Shown piece by piece: positions 1 to 13,300 of a stretch of 64,000 nt of DNA. The position numbers and the translations under genes were made by a program. The notes under the pieces are model-generated. The model was given only the letters and a program-made list of their open reading frames with translations, was not told the origin of the DNA and made no database searches. How positions within the stretch are numbered: the stretch's first letter is position 1; every line of letters begins with the position of its first letter. Location of the stretch: IMG/VR virus record IMGVR_UViG_3300022752_002570, positions 17,862 to 81,861 of that record; one strand, 5' to 3'. The stretch comes from a virus.

Positions 1-1340
1 ACCCAAGCAGGGACAGATGTGCTGACTTTTGATAATACATATGATCTATATCCTACAACATGTGTGGTAGCACTAAACCCTACTGCTAGCGAATTAGTTA
101 CAGTCGTGGAGGTGGTCCTTAAGCCTAGGCTTGTTCCACCTCCACCGCTGACAATTGTTGTCCAAGTTGAATCATAATTAGTATTACTTGCTTTGACTAG
201 AGCCTGTCCGGTCGTGCCACCTTCTCTTATACCCGGACCTGTTGGCCCAGACGGTCCTTGAGGTCCAATAGCGCCTGTAGGGCCAATAGCGCCTGTAGGC
301 CCTGTAATCCCTCCAGGCCCAGTTGGCCCAGTCGGCCCAGTTGGTCCAGTGGGGCCGCTTGGTCCTCCGCTTGGTCCAGTAGGTCCTTCTGGTCCTGTAG
401 GTCCAGTTACACCAGGATCTCCTTGAAAGCCTCTAGGTCCTTGTGGTCCTTGTGGTCCCTTAGGTCCCTGCGGTCCGCTTGGTCCTCCGCTTGGTCCCGT
501 TGGGCCTACAGGTCCCTGCGGTCCCTGCGGTCCCTCTGGATCTCCTTTATCACCCGTTGGCTGAAAAATAAATGCTAAGTCTTGATTTAAACTTGGAAGA
601 GCCCCACTAAGATACGTTACAGGAACCTCTAAATGATTACTCTGATTAGTGACTGTTCCTATTACTTTAAAAATGTTTGTCGTAACTGTACTAGTACTTT
701 GAGTATTGTTTATATATAATATACCCTTGCTAGAATCTGATGTACTATCGTCCCAACTTAATACCCAATTTGTCTGATTATGCCCTAGAGCGTCAATTTT
801 TGAAATTACTAAAATTGTTGCAGAGGTAATATTACCAGAATTATATCTTACATTACCATTACCCGGATTTGATAAAGTAGTTAACACACTAAAATTATAG
901 TAAACACCAGACCTCGGTCCACTTGGGCCTGTGATTCCTGTAGGACCGGTCGGGCCTTGTGGTCCAGAAGGTCCTTGCGGGCCTCCTGGTGGTCCTGTTA
1001 TACCTGCTGGTCCGGTTGGTCCTGTTACGCCTACACCAGTTGGTCCTGTTATACCTGCTGGTCCGGTTGGGCCAGTTGGTCCACTAGGTCCTCCACTTGG
1101 ACCTGTTGGTCCTAATGCGCCAGTTGGTCCTGTGACTCCTGCTGGTCCACTGGGACCGGTTGGTCCGCTTACACCTGTAGGACCCACCGTCCCTACATAG
1201 CCTAATCCTGCAACAGCACTAAGAATTTGGTTCTTAATCGTATTGTATGTTACTCTCCGTGTCAACTGATTATCCACAACTATAAAAGTTGTAGATGTAG
1301 TTGCTGTAGATAAAATATTCAGTTGTGCAACGTTAGGCAT
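1..1340 (-). CDS. Collagen-like fibre protein, partial (C-terminus beyond left edge)
   Basis: The frame is open from an ATG at 1340 to the window edge, about 446 codons, with no stop. The N-terminus ([19 protein letters not shown]) is followed by a Gly-X-Y segment rich in GPTGP, GPSGP and GPQGP. Then comes a non-collagen insert of roughly 110 residues (start [13 protein letters not shown]) and a second Gly-X-Y segment. After that, [20 protein letters not shown] resembles a joint motif common in phage fibres. The start lies 3 bases after the stop of the giant baseplate gene, with AAGG just upstream, so it is the last visible gene of the leftward baseplate operon. The family suggests a trimeric collagen-like tail or baseplate fibre; the receptor or virion position cannot be told. 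Strand choice is secure because the plus-strand frames over the repeats are only shadows of the Gly-Pro codons. Confidence 0.85.
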   Translation of the reverse strand, partial: MPNVAQLNILSTATTSTTFIVVDNQLTRRVTYNTIKNQILSAVAGLGYVGTVGPTGVSGPTGPSGPAGVTGPTGALGPTGPSGGPSGPTGPTGPAGITGPTGVGVTGPTGPAGITGPPGGPQGPSGPQGPTGPTGITGPSGPRSGVYYNFSVLTTLSNPGNGNVRYNSGNITSATILVISKIDALGHNQTNWVLSWDDSTSDSSKGILYINNTQSTSTVTTNIFKVIGTVTNQSNHLEVPVTYLSGALPSLNQDLAFIFQPTGDKGDPEGPQGPQGPVGPTGPSGGPSGPQGPKGPQGPQGPRGFQGDPGVTGPTGPEGPTGPSGGPSGPTGPTGPTGPTGPGGITGPTGAIGPTGAIGPQGPSGPTGPGIREGGTTGQALVKASNTNYDSTWTTIVSGGGGTSLGLRTTSTTVTNSLAVGFSATTHVVGYRSYVLSKVSTSVPAW

Positions 1341-1343
1341 ACC

Positions 1344-4300
1344 TTATAATCCTTGTAATAAATCACCATCATCTTCTGTCAATGGGGCGTTAGTTTCATC
1401 TGTAAGTTCTAAATTGCCTCCATAGTAGTAAGAACTTGGTAACTGTGCAGGACCTTTACGTAAGAATTTGGCCTGTGTGCTTGTGCTTACTAGTATAGAA
1501 GCAGTTGAAATATCCCATACTCTGCCTTTACGTTGAATAACAGTAATTTGAGTTCCTGGAACAATTTCTTCGCTAATATTTAACAATAATGTCTGGCTTG
1601 TGTCAACTTCAATGGTATATTCAGGCGGTAAAACATCGTAACTACTAGTTGTTTCATTATTGTAATATACGCTAGAGGTTGTATCATATGCTCGTTCATT
1701 ATAGTGTAACTTAAGTTCTGTTTTTCTTAATTTTCTACCACCATAATATACATCTACTTGATCTACATATGCAGGTACATACCCATGGGTACTTGTGGTT
1801 AATAGACTAATACCACTTCCTGCATGTGTTGTAGTGTTTATACTAAATGAACTAGTATTGGTAACTGTGCTGATATTATACAACGTTAAGTATGTAGTTG
1901 GAATATTTTGAATGTTTACTGTCTCTTCTGTATAAACATTCTGCTTAACACTTTGATCAAATACCAACGTGCCTTCTGCAGAATACCACGGAGTTCCAGT
2001 TCCAAAGGTTCCTCTCCTTAGTTGTGTTAGTTCATTACCGTTCTTAACAAAGTATTCAATTCTTTCACCGTCTATAAAGACTACACCCGGAATATTTTTG
2101 CTAGGATTGGGACTAAACAGCATACTTCCATCTTCAACATGAATACTGTCATCATAATAGTTTAATGGATGTGCAAGTTTTGTACTAAAGAAATTTGAAA
2201 CTCTCCTGAATGACTGTCTATCAAAAATATCCTTGAATAACCTATAGGCAATAACAGTGTTATCATAATTTGCTGGATTAACTGAAACAATCACTACCTT
2301 TGAACCAGTAGTCATCGGAACATCATTACCTATGACAATTGTTTGTAGATCTGGCTTTACATAAAAATCGTAGCCTGCAATCAATGCCTTATCATTTGCT
2401 GTAACCCAAATATAATTTTCATTTATAACAGGCATATCTAATGTATACTCATTATTGTGCGTACGATCAAATCTTTCTGTTCTTAGTCCCATTCCGTCAT
2501 GATCTGTGAAACTTGTTACCTTAATAGCACCACTAGTAACAGCATTTTTCAAATATAAAATTCTATTAATGATAACATAATCATAATCTGTTAGATCCAT
2601 AATTGCAATGACATCATTAAAAGCAACTACATTTTGTATTATTGTAATAGTCTCTGTGGCAGCATTTACAACAAAATCGAATCCAGGACGAATCTCGTAT
2701 CCATTAACATACACCTTGACATTTTGGTTGTTATATGCAGCACCAGACTTGTTATTATTAATATCAAAGGTTAATTGATTACCTGTAATTTTATAATAAC
2801 TGGTATCAGGAGGTAACAATCTTGTTCTAGGTGAATAAGGATTTCCTGTAAGTTTTTCAACTATGACCTGTGTACTGATAGGTTCTAAGTTGAAAGGAAC
2901 AGGATCTAATGGTATGCTTACAGTTGATGTAGAAATATTGTAATAAGTTTCTTTAATTCTATTAAAGGTATCAATACGATTTCTAAAGAACCAAGCAGTA
3001 ACTTCGTTCCTTCCGGCAGCAATTTCGTTTACAGTAATCTTAGCTCGTTTGTTTACATTGCCGACTGGTTCTAAAACATAGCCAAGTCCAGTTCCTACAG
3101 AATAAGGACCTATTTGCTGATTTCCATTTAATTGTACAAAAACACTTCCCACCCCGTTAAAGGGCATATCACTTATCAATGTAGCGGTTTGTGTAGAAGT
3201 TGAATTCACATAGACATATTGGCTATCTAATCCAGTATCTGAACTTGCCGTTACATATGAATATCCAATTCTACCGCCAACTGTCTGTGCTCCAATGGTA
3301 ATTCTATTACCTTCTAGAAAATAAACCTGATTGTCTAAATCAAAAGGTAATGGATAGTTGTCTACTCTGGAAAGTGGTTTACCGTTAAAAGTTACAATTA
3401 GTCCTGCCGGTATTTCATCAGTCACCAATTGAAGAGTAGCAGTTGTTTCCTGACCTGCGATGTTATAGATTACTCCATTAAACATTATAGGACTAATTCT
3501 TTCTGGCCTTGTATACACAGTGATAGACAAACTATCTTTAGTGTCGCCGGGAACAAATTCTTCAGGTGCATAACTTCTAAATGGATTGATTAAACCGTCT
3601 GGATTAAAAGACGCATTAATTTGAGTGCTCTCAGCAGATACTTTAATATTTGCTTCAACTGATTCTAAAGTGTTATTGCCATCTACAATAGTTTGCACCC
3701 AGTAATCTAAACCTACCTGATCTGCGTGTCTATACAAGTATCTTAGATAATATCTGTCAATAGCGTCGGCATAGTTTGATGCAGTAGAACCAGGAACATT
3801 TGTGGTTAGTTTATAACCATAATATTGTCCAACTGGCTTAATCCAGCCCCCTCCTTGAACAATATTATCTGTAGCAGTTGTGCCCAATGCAGATGTTTTT
3901 ATACCATTGGTATACTGTCCACCGTCTAAGTTTACAGTCAATTGGTCTGGACTTAAATTATATTTCCAAAAATCTATATCTGTGTTTCCAAGAATAGTTA
4001 CCGTTGCTGTTGTACGAACACTAGGATTCAGACCTGAAATATTAACTATTGCTCGTTGAACTGTTCCTGAACTAGATGCAATATACCAAGATGGAGATCC
4101 TGAACTAAACGAAACTGTGGCTGTGGCTATCTGTGAATAAAGAGCATATGTGAAAATTTGTAAAGTCGACGTACCTGTTGAACTCTGTACTACCTTGTCA
4201 AGCACAGATGTTATGCTTGAAATAGTTGATAAAATGCTGAGAACACGGGCTGTTGCAGGTGTGCTTAACTGTGTAGTTGTTGAACTCAGTACCTGTGTTG

Positions 4301-7300
4301 CTGTAGTATAGAACTTATTATTTGTTGTAGTTGAAACAACATATTGTCCATTATACCCTCCTGTTATAATTCCATTTATTAACACAACATCGCCTACTTT
4401 AATATCACCTCTAAATTGTTTCTTAGTTGTAAATTCAATTAAAGATCCTATTGAGGTATCAGTAGATAACACGGTTTTTAAATCGTATACAGGACTACTA
4501 ATTGTAATTACGTTAGTAGAAGAATCAATTTCAGTAACAATAGTCTCAGGTCTAATCTTAATTGTACTGGTATTTCCGATAATAATACTTTGACCAGTTG
4601 TTATACCTGTAGTGGTATTAACAGTAATTGTAGTTGCAGTTGTATCAATGTCCTGCAATAATTTAACAGTTACCAATTCACTTACAATATCATCCCAAGG
4701 TGCAGAGTCATATGTAGTAGTTCCCCAAGGAGCAGTTTGATCAAACATCATACCTTCATAAGTTGTTAATGGATAATCTAAACCTGATACTAGATCTGTT
4801 AGATTATCTGCTAACATTCCCGGAGTAGGACTATAATATTGTTCAATCCTGTCTACTGCATTGAACAATTTAATATTTTTCTTGTAAATAACTTTAAATG
4901 TTTGACCTGCTAATGGCACAGATTTAAGAAGTGTTAATCTTGTAAATTCCTTAGTATATAGACCTTCATAATCTTCTTTATAGTATTCTAGTTTATAATC
5001 TGTTGCAAATACAAGTTTACCATCTATAGTTGGCGTAATTGTAGATTTATCGGGATTTGCCAACCATGTTAATACAAAACTATTTTGTTCACCTGTGCAA
5101 TCAAACTTATCTGTAACATAGGTATCGGTGATTTCTACTCCCTTGCTTATACGATCAAATCGTAAACCTATCTTATTCTTACGAATTGTATCGTTGTCCA
5201 TAACGACAGATAGAGCAGCGGGAATTACTCCTGCGCCGCCACCCGTTAATTGTGCCACAGGTGCGAATACATATCCAGATCCAGGATTAGTTACAATAAC
5301 CTTGTAAACTTTTCCTGCCCTTATAAATGCTTCTGCGGTTGCCCCTGTACCATAATCACCGTTTACAGTTATTAATTCAACAACAGGTCTTTGAGTATAA
5401 TTTTGTCCACCATCCGCTACAAGTATTTCCTTAACATAGTAAGTATAATTGTCTGTCCAATATTTCCAAGGATAAACATTTGTTAATGTGTTTGTCAATG
5501 TAAACACTGTGGCAGAAGTAGTACTTAATATAGTAATAGGTTTGTATTCGTTCAGTGTTTGATCATACACAGTAGGCAAGTCAAAATCAGTTATGTTTCC
5601 GTCATAAAATTCTATTGTGTTGTACTTAGAATTATAATTTCTAATTTTGGTATGATAAGGCTTAATTTCTTTTATATAATCTTCAAAATATTGTTCATTA
5701 TCTAACTTGTAAACTGGTCGCTGGTCTAATACTCCAAGATCAGTAACTACATTTACAAAAGAAGTTTTGAATGCCCAATCTAACAATTTTTGTTCTGTGA
5801 GAGCGTATCTCACAGCCACAAAAAATAACAAATTCCAATTAACTTTAAGATCGCCAACAAAAAGATCATTTTTTAAGGCTGTTAAAATGTTACGTAATTC
5901 AATAGTATTTGATTGATCATATAAATTGTCTGCAAGTCCTGCTTCATCATAATTGTCAGCGGCCTCTGCATCGTTCCATACTTTATCTAATATTTTAATA
6001 GTACCATCTTGTACATAAACTGAATTGAAATACTTTGTGAAGTTTCCGTTGTCGCTTACCTTTTCAACAATTACGTATTTTCCGTTACCATTGTTATTAA
6101 TTTTTATATAAGTTCCGTCAGTGGTATCGTTATATAAGGCAATGTCACTAGGAATACCTACAACATAGGAAAATATCTTATATTGATTGTAGTTACTAGC
6201 AGACCAATCTATATAATCCCAATAATCTTCTGTTCTAAATTTTTGTGTAGAAACCTTAAACCAGGTTTCGGATGCATTGTTATATTCGTGAACAGTCCAC
6301 CTGCCTCCGTCATCTGGGTTGCTGGTTAAAATTGCAGTAAATGGTCTCACTTCTAATAACGGAGCCGTAGCATATTCAGTTCCTGCGTTTGTGATATCCA
6401 CACGAATTATCTTACCAGACTCGTCTAAAACAGAAACTAGTTCTGCACTTGTATTAGTATCTTTAATGGTTACTACTGGTGCAAATATATATCCCTTACC
6501 GCTATCAATAACATTTACATTATCTATCTTTCCATTATTGACTGTACATGAAATAACTGCCTGTCTAATATTGGATGTATCTATACTGTCTAACTCTAGA
6601 ATAGAATCTATGAGAATGTCATATCTCCCTTCAGACTCTGAAGGAATTTCATCTTTAAGAAGAAGTGTATCTAGTTCATACTTGCCTACTATCTGTTCTT
6701 TGCTTAATACATCATTTGAGAATACAACTATATTTCTAAGGGCTTCTACTCTGTCCTTAAATAATGTCTGCTGCGGTCTGATTCCTAAACCGTATCTATT
6801 TCTAAAAGATAAAATAGGATCAGGAACAGGATTACCAGAAGTATCTTCTCCTAGTAAACTATCAAATAATTTCTTTTCTAATAAGGCATTAGGTACGCTA
6901 TTTTGATTGCCTTCATTTAACAATAACCACTCTGTGTGCCTTGGAATAGGATTGTCATAGGTAAAGGACATGTTGGCACTTATTCTATTATCAACCAATA
7001 AAGGCTGTACATTTGTAAATGCCACAGAACTAGAACTTAATACTTGAACAAATTTAACACCATTGGCCTGCGGATCTGCGATTAGATTAGCGACTTGATA
7101 AGAACTTAATCTTCTATTCTTAACATCTGGTAATAAAAGTTTATTCTTTACCCAGAAATAATAAACATTTTCAAAACTACCTGTAACAGCATTGAATATC
7201 TGCTTAACGCTTACTACATCGTTAGCAGGATACTTTGGTTGACCACTTATACCGTTTGAGGTACCCTGATTAGTATCTGCCTGTGCAGCCCAGGCACTTG

Positions 7301-10300
7301 GTAAGAGATCTGAACGCACCCATTCGTAGATATCTATAGTAGCACCAGGAAATAATTTGCCCCAATTATTCTTCCTAAAGATATCATCGCCTTGTTCATA
7401 CCAAATGTACTTTAAGGTGCTGAGATCCCACCATAGTTCACCAACATGATCATCTAGCCAATTATTTTTATCATCAACAATATTACCTGGTCTACCTATA
7501 GAGTAGATGGCAGGATCTGAAGGTGACTTATACTTGATTTCTTGCTCCGCCAATCCAGAAATTTTGCCCTTTAAAGGATCTATAAGTTCAAGATATTCAG
7601 ATACTTCCTCTTTGTAAGAATCAATAAGTGCTATTCTTTCAATACTCGAAATGTCTACTAAATCAGGCTGTTGATGCTTAACTGTCAATATTTCAGGCAT
7701 ATCAAAAACAAATGCCATGCTATTATCTGTTCCTGTAGACAATTTATTAAATGGTGCACCAACATAAGAATATTTGTTTGTTGAAACTACATCAAATCCA
7801 TATTTGCTACCTTCTTGTATGGCAGTATCAACTATTTCATTTCCAGGAACAAAATAAGTTCCTAGTCTTTGATAAGCATAAACTGTTCCAGAATCTGGAA
7901 TTAGATCCTTGAACTTGGTAGTTCCGCCATCGAATGTAGTGATACCAGATTTTGAATTTTCATCAAATTTAATTTCAATTGATCTATTTGTGCCTAAACC
8001 GCTAATTAATAATTTTGTTTCTGCTTTGTTTAATGATAGGCTATGCCCAAATCTTAAATCACTTCCGGCTATAGGGTTGTCTATGGTCTGTAGCAACGAG
8101 TAACGTCTATTCGTTCCTAATTGATAGACCTTAACACTTCCATAACTTGTATCAAGATTTCTATAATCCGGAGCACTAACTACAAGATATTTTCCTGTAT
8201 AAGAAATAATTTGATCTTTACCAAAATTACCACTTGTACCGTAAGGACTAAAAATAGTTTGGTTGTGATATATTCCGTTATTGATAAATCTAAATATCTG
8301 TACCAAACCTGATGAATTTTCGTCTTTGTAACCGGGAGCACTGACTGATATATAAGTTCCTGTACTATTACCGCTTACCTTGTAACCCCATTGATCTCCA
8401 ACCTTTAGTGCTACGCTAGATGTTGATAAAACATTTAGGCCTGACGCAAAAGCACCAATTTGTAATCCATTATTTTTTCTAATTCTGTAGGCAAATACAT
8501 TGCCTGTTGTACCTGTACTAATATTTGTGCTTGTTGAAGAAATCACACTTGCAGTAGACCCTGTACTCATAGCAAAGGTAACTGATGTTGGATATACATA
8601 AAGTTGGTTACCAACACCCTCTGTGCCCGGAGCACTTACAATCAATAAGGTCGATGCACTAGTCGTTGCTTCATTAATATATATTGAATGGCCAAATCTT
8701 ACTTTGTTAGATGAGGTTGAGTATTGTCCTAAAGGATTTGTTAGTACAGCTTCAACTACTTCTGCATCATTATAAGGCCCTATGCTACTGATCTTTACCA
8801 ATCCTTCATCATCAAAAATTCTTGTAGCACTAGTAAAAGTTCCGGCGGTAGAATATACAGTGCTAGTAGTAACACCTACTGTCATATTCCATGTGACTTC
8901 TTCCGGGCTAGCAATAAAGGCATTAGACCCTACCGCCTCTCCAGAGGATGAGGTAACTGTAGCAGAATTGCTAACAAGTATGTCTATAGAAAAAGTTACA
9001 TTAGTAGGTCTAAATTCTAAACTAGATAGTCCTTTGACATTACTTGCTCTAGGTGCTCCTATAATTAGATAATTTTTACCAACATCATAGGCCATTGCAT
9101 AACCAAATTCTGTAGGCTTAGCAGGATTGCAGTATTGAATATCGTAGGTGTTTAATGTATACTCAAACAGTTTAGTGATACTTTGATCTATCCTGTCATA
9201 GACCTTGACCCTTCCATAACTCTGAGTAGCGGTTGTATTAAAATTAGGAACCGCTACTAGGAATTTGTCAGTGTTGTCTGCTGCCCATATTGTGTATCCT
9301 AACTCCTGTGCAGAAGGACTGTCAACAGACCTTATGTACTCAACAGGAAATTGATTGCTTTTTTCATAGACTTGCCATCTATTGTCTATCCCGCTATCAA
9401 CCCATATAAGTTCACCTTCATCGAGATCGAATAACTGTTTTTTATTTCGTAGATCACTAAGTCTTGTAAATCTAGCAGATTCAAAAACAAATAAATTTCC
9501 ATAGGCAAGCTGCTCTTGATTTTGAATACTGGTTAAACTTGACTGAACTGTAAACTGACTTAATTGAGGGACAGATTCAACAATATAAACTCCATTTACC
9601 TGTTCATTGAAATTTACAATAGAAACAATATCACCCACTGATAGATTGTGATGTAAATTAGTACTAAATGTAATATTAGCACCAGGAGCACTTACATATA
9701 CACCTGTTACTTTGGCTTTATTTTTAGAATATCTATAAACAGACCAATCTCCATTTTCTAAAAATCCTGTCCATATAGTCGATCTATTTTGTATCTGATT
9801 GTTCTTTGCTATATCTAGCAGACTATTTTTATTATATGCTGTAGCAGTAACATCATCTAATCTTACATAACCTGCTGTTGAAAGAATTATTCCTGTTTCA
9901 TTATAGGTTCCGCCGGGACTATTTGGAGAATCTAAAAATGTCCCTCCAGGTACAATTGTAGACTCTGGAGTGATCACTGGAAATACATTACTTGATGAAT
10001 AGTCTTGTGGAGTCAATAGTAAATCATTAGGTGTTACATAGTTTTCCAATGGACCGACATCTGTAGGAACCTGATCAGCAAACTTAACAAGATATGGATT
10101 TTCTAAAGTAGTACCTTCTGGGAGAGTAAATTCTATTTCATCATAGTTACTGAATCCACCGTAATATCCTGTTCTAAATGCCCATTCTTCTGTAAATGTA
10201 ACTTCGCCCTTATTAAGATATCTACTGGCCTTTGATAATTTGTCAATGGCATTTTTTGTGCCTTTGTCTTTAATGAATCCTTGATAGAATTTATATTGAC

Positions 10301-13300
10301 TGATAGGGTTTGTGAAAATATTATTGAAGTATGTTCTTGGGGTATAACCGATAAGATGCTGTGCCAATTTTTGTTGTCCAGCGTCAAAGTTATCAATATC
10401 TAAACTGTAAAAGTCTTCAAACTGATTTATTTTATAATCAAAGTTAGGCAATAGATCAGGTACAGGTTTTTCGTTAAGTAAAGACCATTTCTTGAAATCA
10501 AAATTAGTGCTAGGCTCAATTCTTTTGTTTGCCTGATAATACGAACCATTATATCTTACAATGTCCCCTATGGTATAATTCTTTAGCGAACTCCAATCAG
10601 TTATAATTAGATTATCATAAACGAATCCAGGACTGTAAAAATCTCCGTTCCAGTTTTTAGTTCTAAATCCTGAAAGTTTGACCCTTCGTTGTTTATATCC
10701 TGTTTCAATATCATATATAGTATCATTAAAAACAGTAGTATTATTAAAAACTATAGCATGTTCTTTTTGTATAAGAACTAACTTAACAAAAAATATTCCT
10801 TCTTCGGTATTTTTTGTTTGTATTCTACAGGCACTGTCTTCTCTTATTAAACTAAAATTTTCAATAGGGAATGACTTGCCGTCGGCTTTTAATAAGTTGT
10901 ATGCGAACCGTCCTGTCTTAACATCATCAACTATGCTGTTATCGTAAAAATACTTGAACGCATTTGCAAAGGGACTCAGTGTAATGATATTTCCGTCAGC
11001 CCAGTTTTGTGTACACCAAAATAAAAATTCTTTAGCACTGTATTTCCAGTCTATATTTTGTTCTAAGTCTGTAGAATAATCATCAAAAATAAAACCTTCT
11101 TGCTCTAAAAATTTTCCGTAGCCGGTAATAATATCATAAACCTCTTGTATTGTAGGAATTTCAGAACCATAAAAGTATCTAGTTGTTGTAGGGCTAAACT
11201 TTCTAGAAGTTTGAACAGTGACACCGCCTTTTAATGGCAAAGTAGTCAATGAATACCATAAAGATGAATCAAAAGTACTTCCCGGATTATGACCAACTTT
11301 AGATCTATAAAATCTATTATTGTATCTAACTATTTGACCTTCTCTATAAAATCTAGTTGTAGGCGATGCATTTGCTGTAGATGTTTCAGATGCGGTTAAT
11401 TTTAAATTTTTATTTTGAGTAATACCAGACCATTCTGTAAAATCTTCACTTATTCCACCAACTGTTAGCGCAGGAGAAGTCGCTTCTTTAAAAGGTAACA
11501 GTACATCAAAATAAGGCTTTTCTAAATCATAACCCTTTAAAACAAATTTGCCATTTTGTTTCTGAATTATCATACCTGATGCAGAAGCAATTTTTACAGG
11601 ATTACTTACATTGAGAAATACATTGTAATCTTCATAAGGTACAACTAGTCCCGGACTTGTTGAAACTGGATCAACTGAATCAATATTAATCTGTAGTTTT
11701 TCTTTACTGGTAAATCCACCCAGTTTGTAAAATAGGTTGTAATCTAGATTATCTAAATCTTGTCGCAAACTTTGTAGATAATTTTGATTTTTTAATTTTC
11801 CTGCTTCTATAACCATTATACTATAACCAGAACTTTGATTATTATTTTCTCCGTCTAAAATAATTTTACGTGGATCTAAATATAAATCATCTTCTGTGTA
11901 AGTTACTTGATTTTTTATGTTTAAAGCAATCCTACTCGTATCAAATAATGCACTTAGATAATCTGCAGGATTTAATAATAGACTTATAATATTGACAGCG
12001 TATGGCCAGTAACTACTATTCTTCCATGCTGTTTCAGAAGGTGCGCCGTCTCCGTAGATCCATCCTAATATTTTAACATTGTCTGCATTGTTTGAAACTA
12101 CTGCTAGAGGTCCTACTAAATTTCCAGAACTATCAACAGGATTAATTGAAGCAAAATTAGGTCTTGCGTATCTTATATTGTATTCATCAGATTCGGTTGG
12201 ATCAGAAACTTTGCCTTGAACTATAGCGTCAATTAAATCTGCTCTTTTAACATTATCTACCCACTCATAATGAGTATCCCACCAGTTAGGTTTTATTGCA
12301 AATCCCAACATCTCCCAAGGATGACTATGTGGTCTATCAGTATCAAAGAAATAATTGTAAATTCCTCTCCAATAGGACGGAACTTCCTCAGCAAATATCT
12401 TGTCAACAGACTGAGTATAATTATAGGTAAATTCATTACCGTAATCAAATGCTGTATTAGTTTTTATATCTACATTGTTGATACCAGCCCAAAAACTAAA
12501 ATCTACATTAACAATATCTTGTGAAGGTCTAAATAAACTTCTATTCCTAAATGCTCCAGGAATACCTGCTCTAACATCATAAATGTTAGGTTGGTACTGA
12601 ACTTTAATATTATTGTAGATTCTTTTCTCAAATTCTAAAATAATATCGTCTCTGTAGTCACCATAGGCAACTAACAAACTTCCATCGTGTCCTCTTATTA
12701 AATCTACATTTTGATCTATGTAAGTGTCGTCTGTAAATATTTCTGGCTCGTACTTAGGATACAGTCCTAATTTTGTAGGAGTCGGCGGAACAAAACACCC
12801 TAAGGTGTTTGAATATACAAGTATTTCAATTTCATCATTTACAGATAAAGACAAATTAAAAGAAACTTCATCGATATTAATAAAATAATCTGTATCATAA
12901 ATTAATTGATCACCATTTAAGTAAACTAATACTGATTTAAAAGATAACGCTGATAAACTAAAATCTATACCAATTGGATAATCCGTAACAGCAGGATTAG
13001 TTACAGTATAATTTTTAACAGTCTTATTATCTCCATAACCTAGCATATCTGATCTATAATATGCAGAATTAAAATCTTTAGTTAAATTAATTTCTTTTAA
13101 AATTTGATCAACAGCCTCAGCATGTGTTATGTCAGCACTAACAAAAAGTAGTTTTCTTAAAAAGTTGTCTTTAAATTGTAGATAACTATTTCCCACTTTT
13201 CTTAATGCATCAACTACATTATGTTCTGATTTTCCTAAGAAAATAGATGCAAACGACAATGGGTTACTGTTAACAATAATACGTGTACCATATTTTGTAT

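Noticed and set aside
931-1200. Plus-strand Gly-Pro-rich open frame opposite the collagen-like gene (also 258-578)
   Set aside because: It is the mirror of Gly-Pro codons (GGN/CCN) on the minus strand. The minus frame is longer, has a start, a ribosome site and a coherent fibre sequence.
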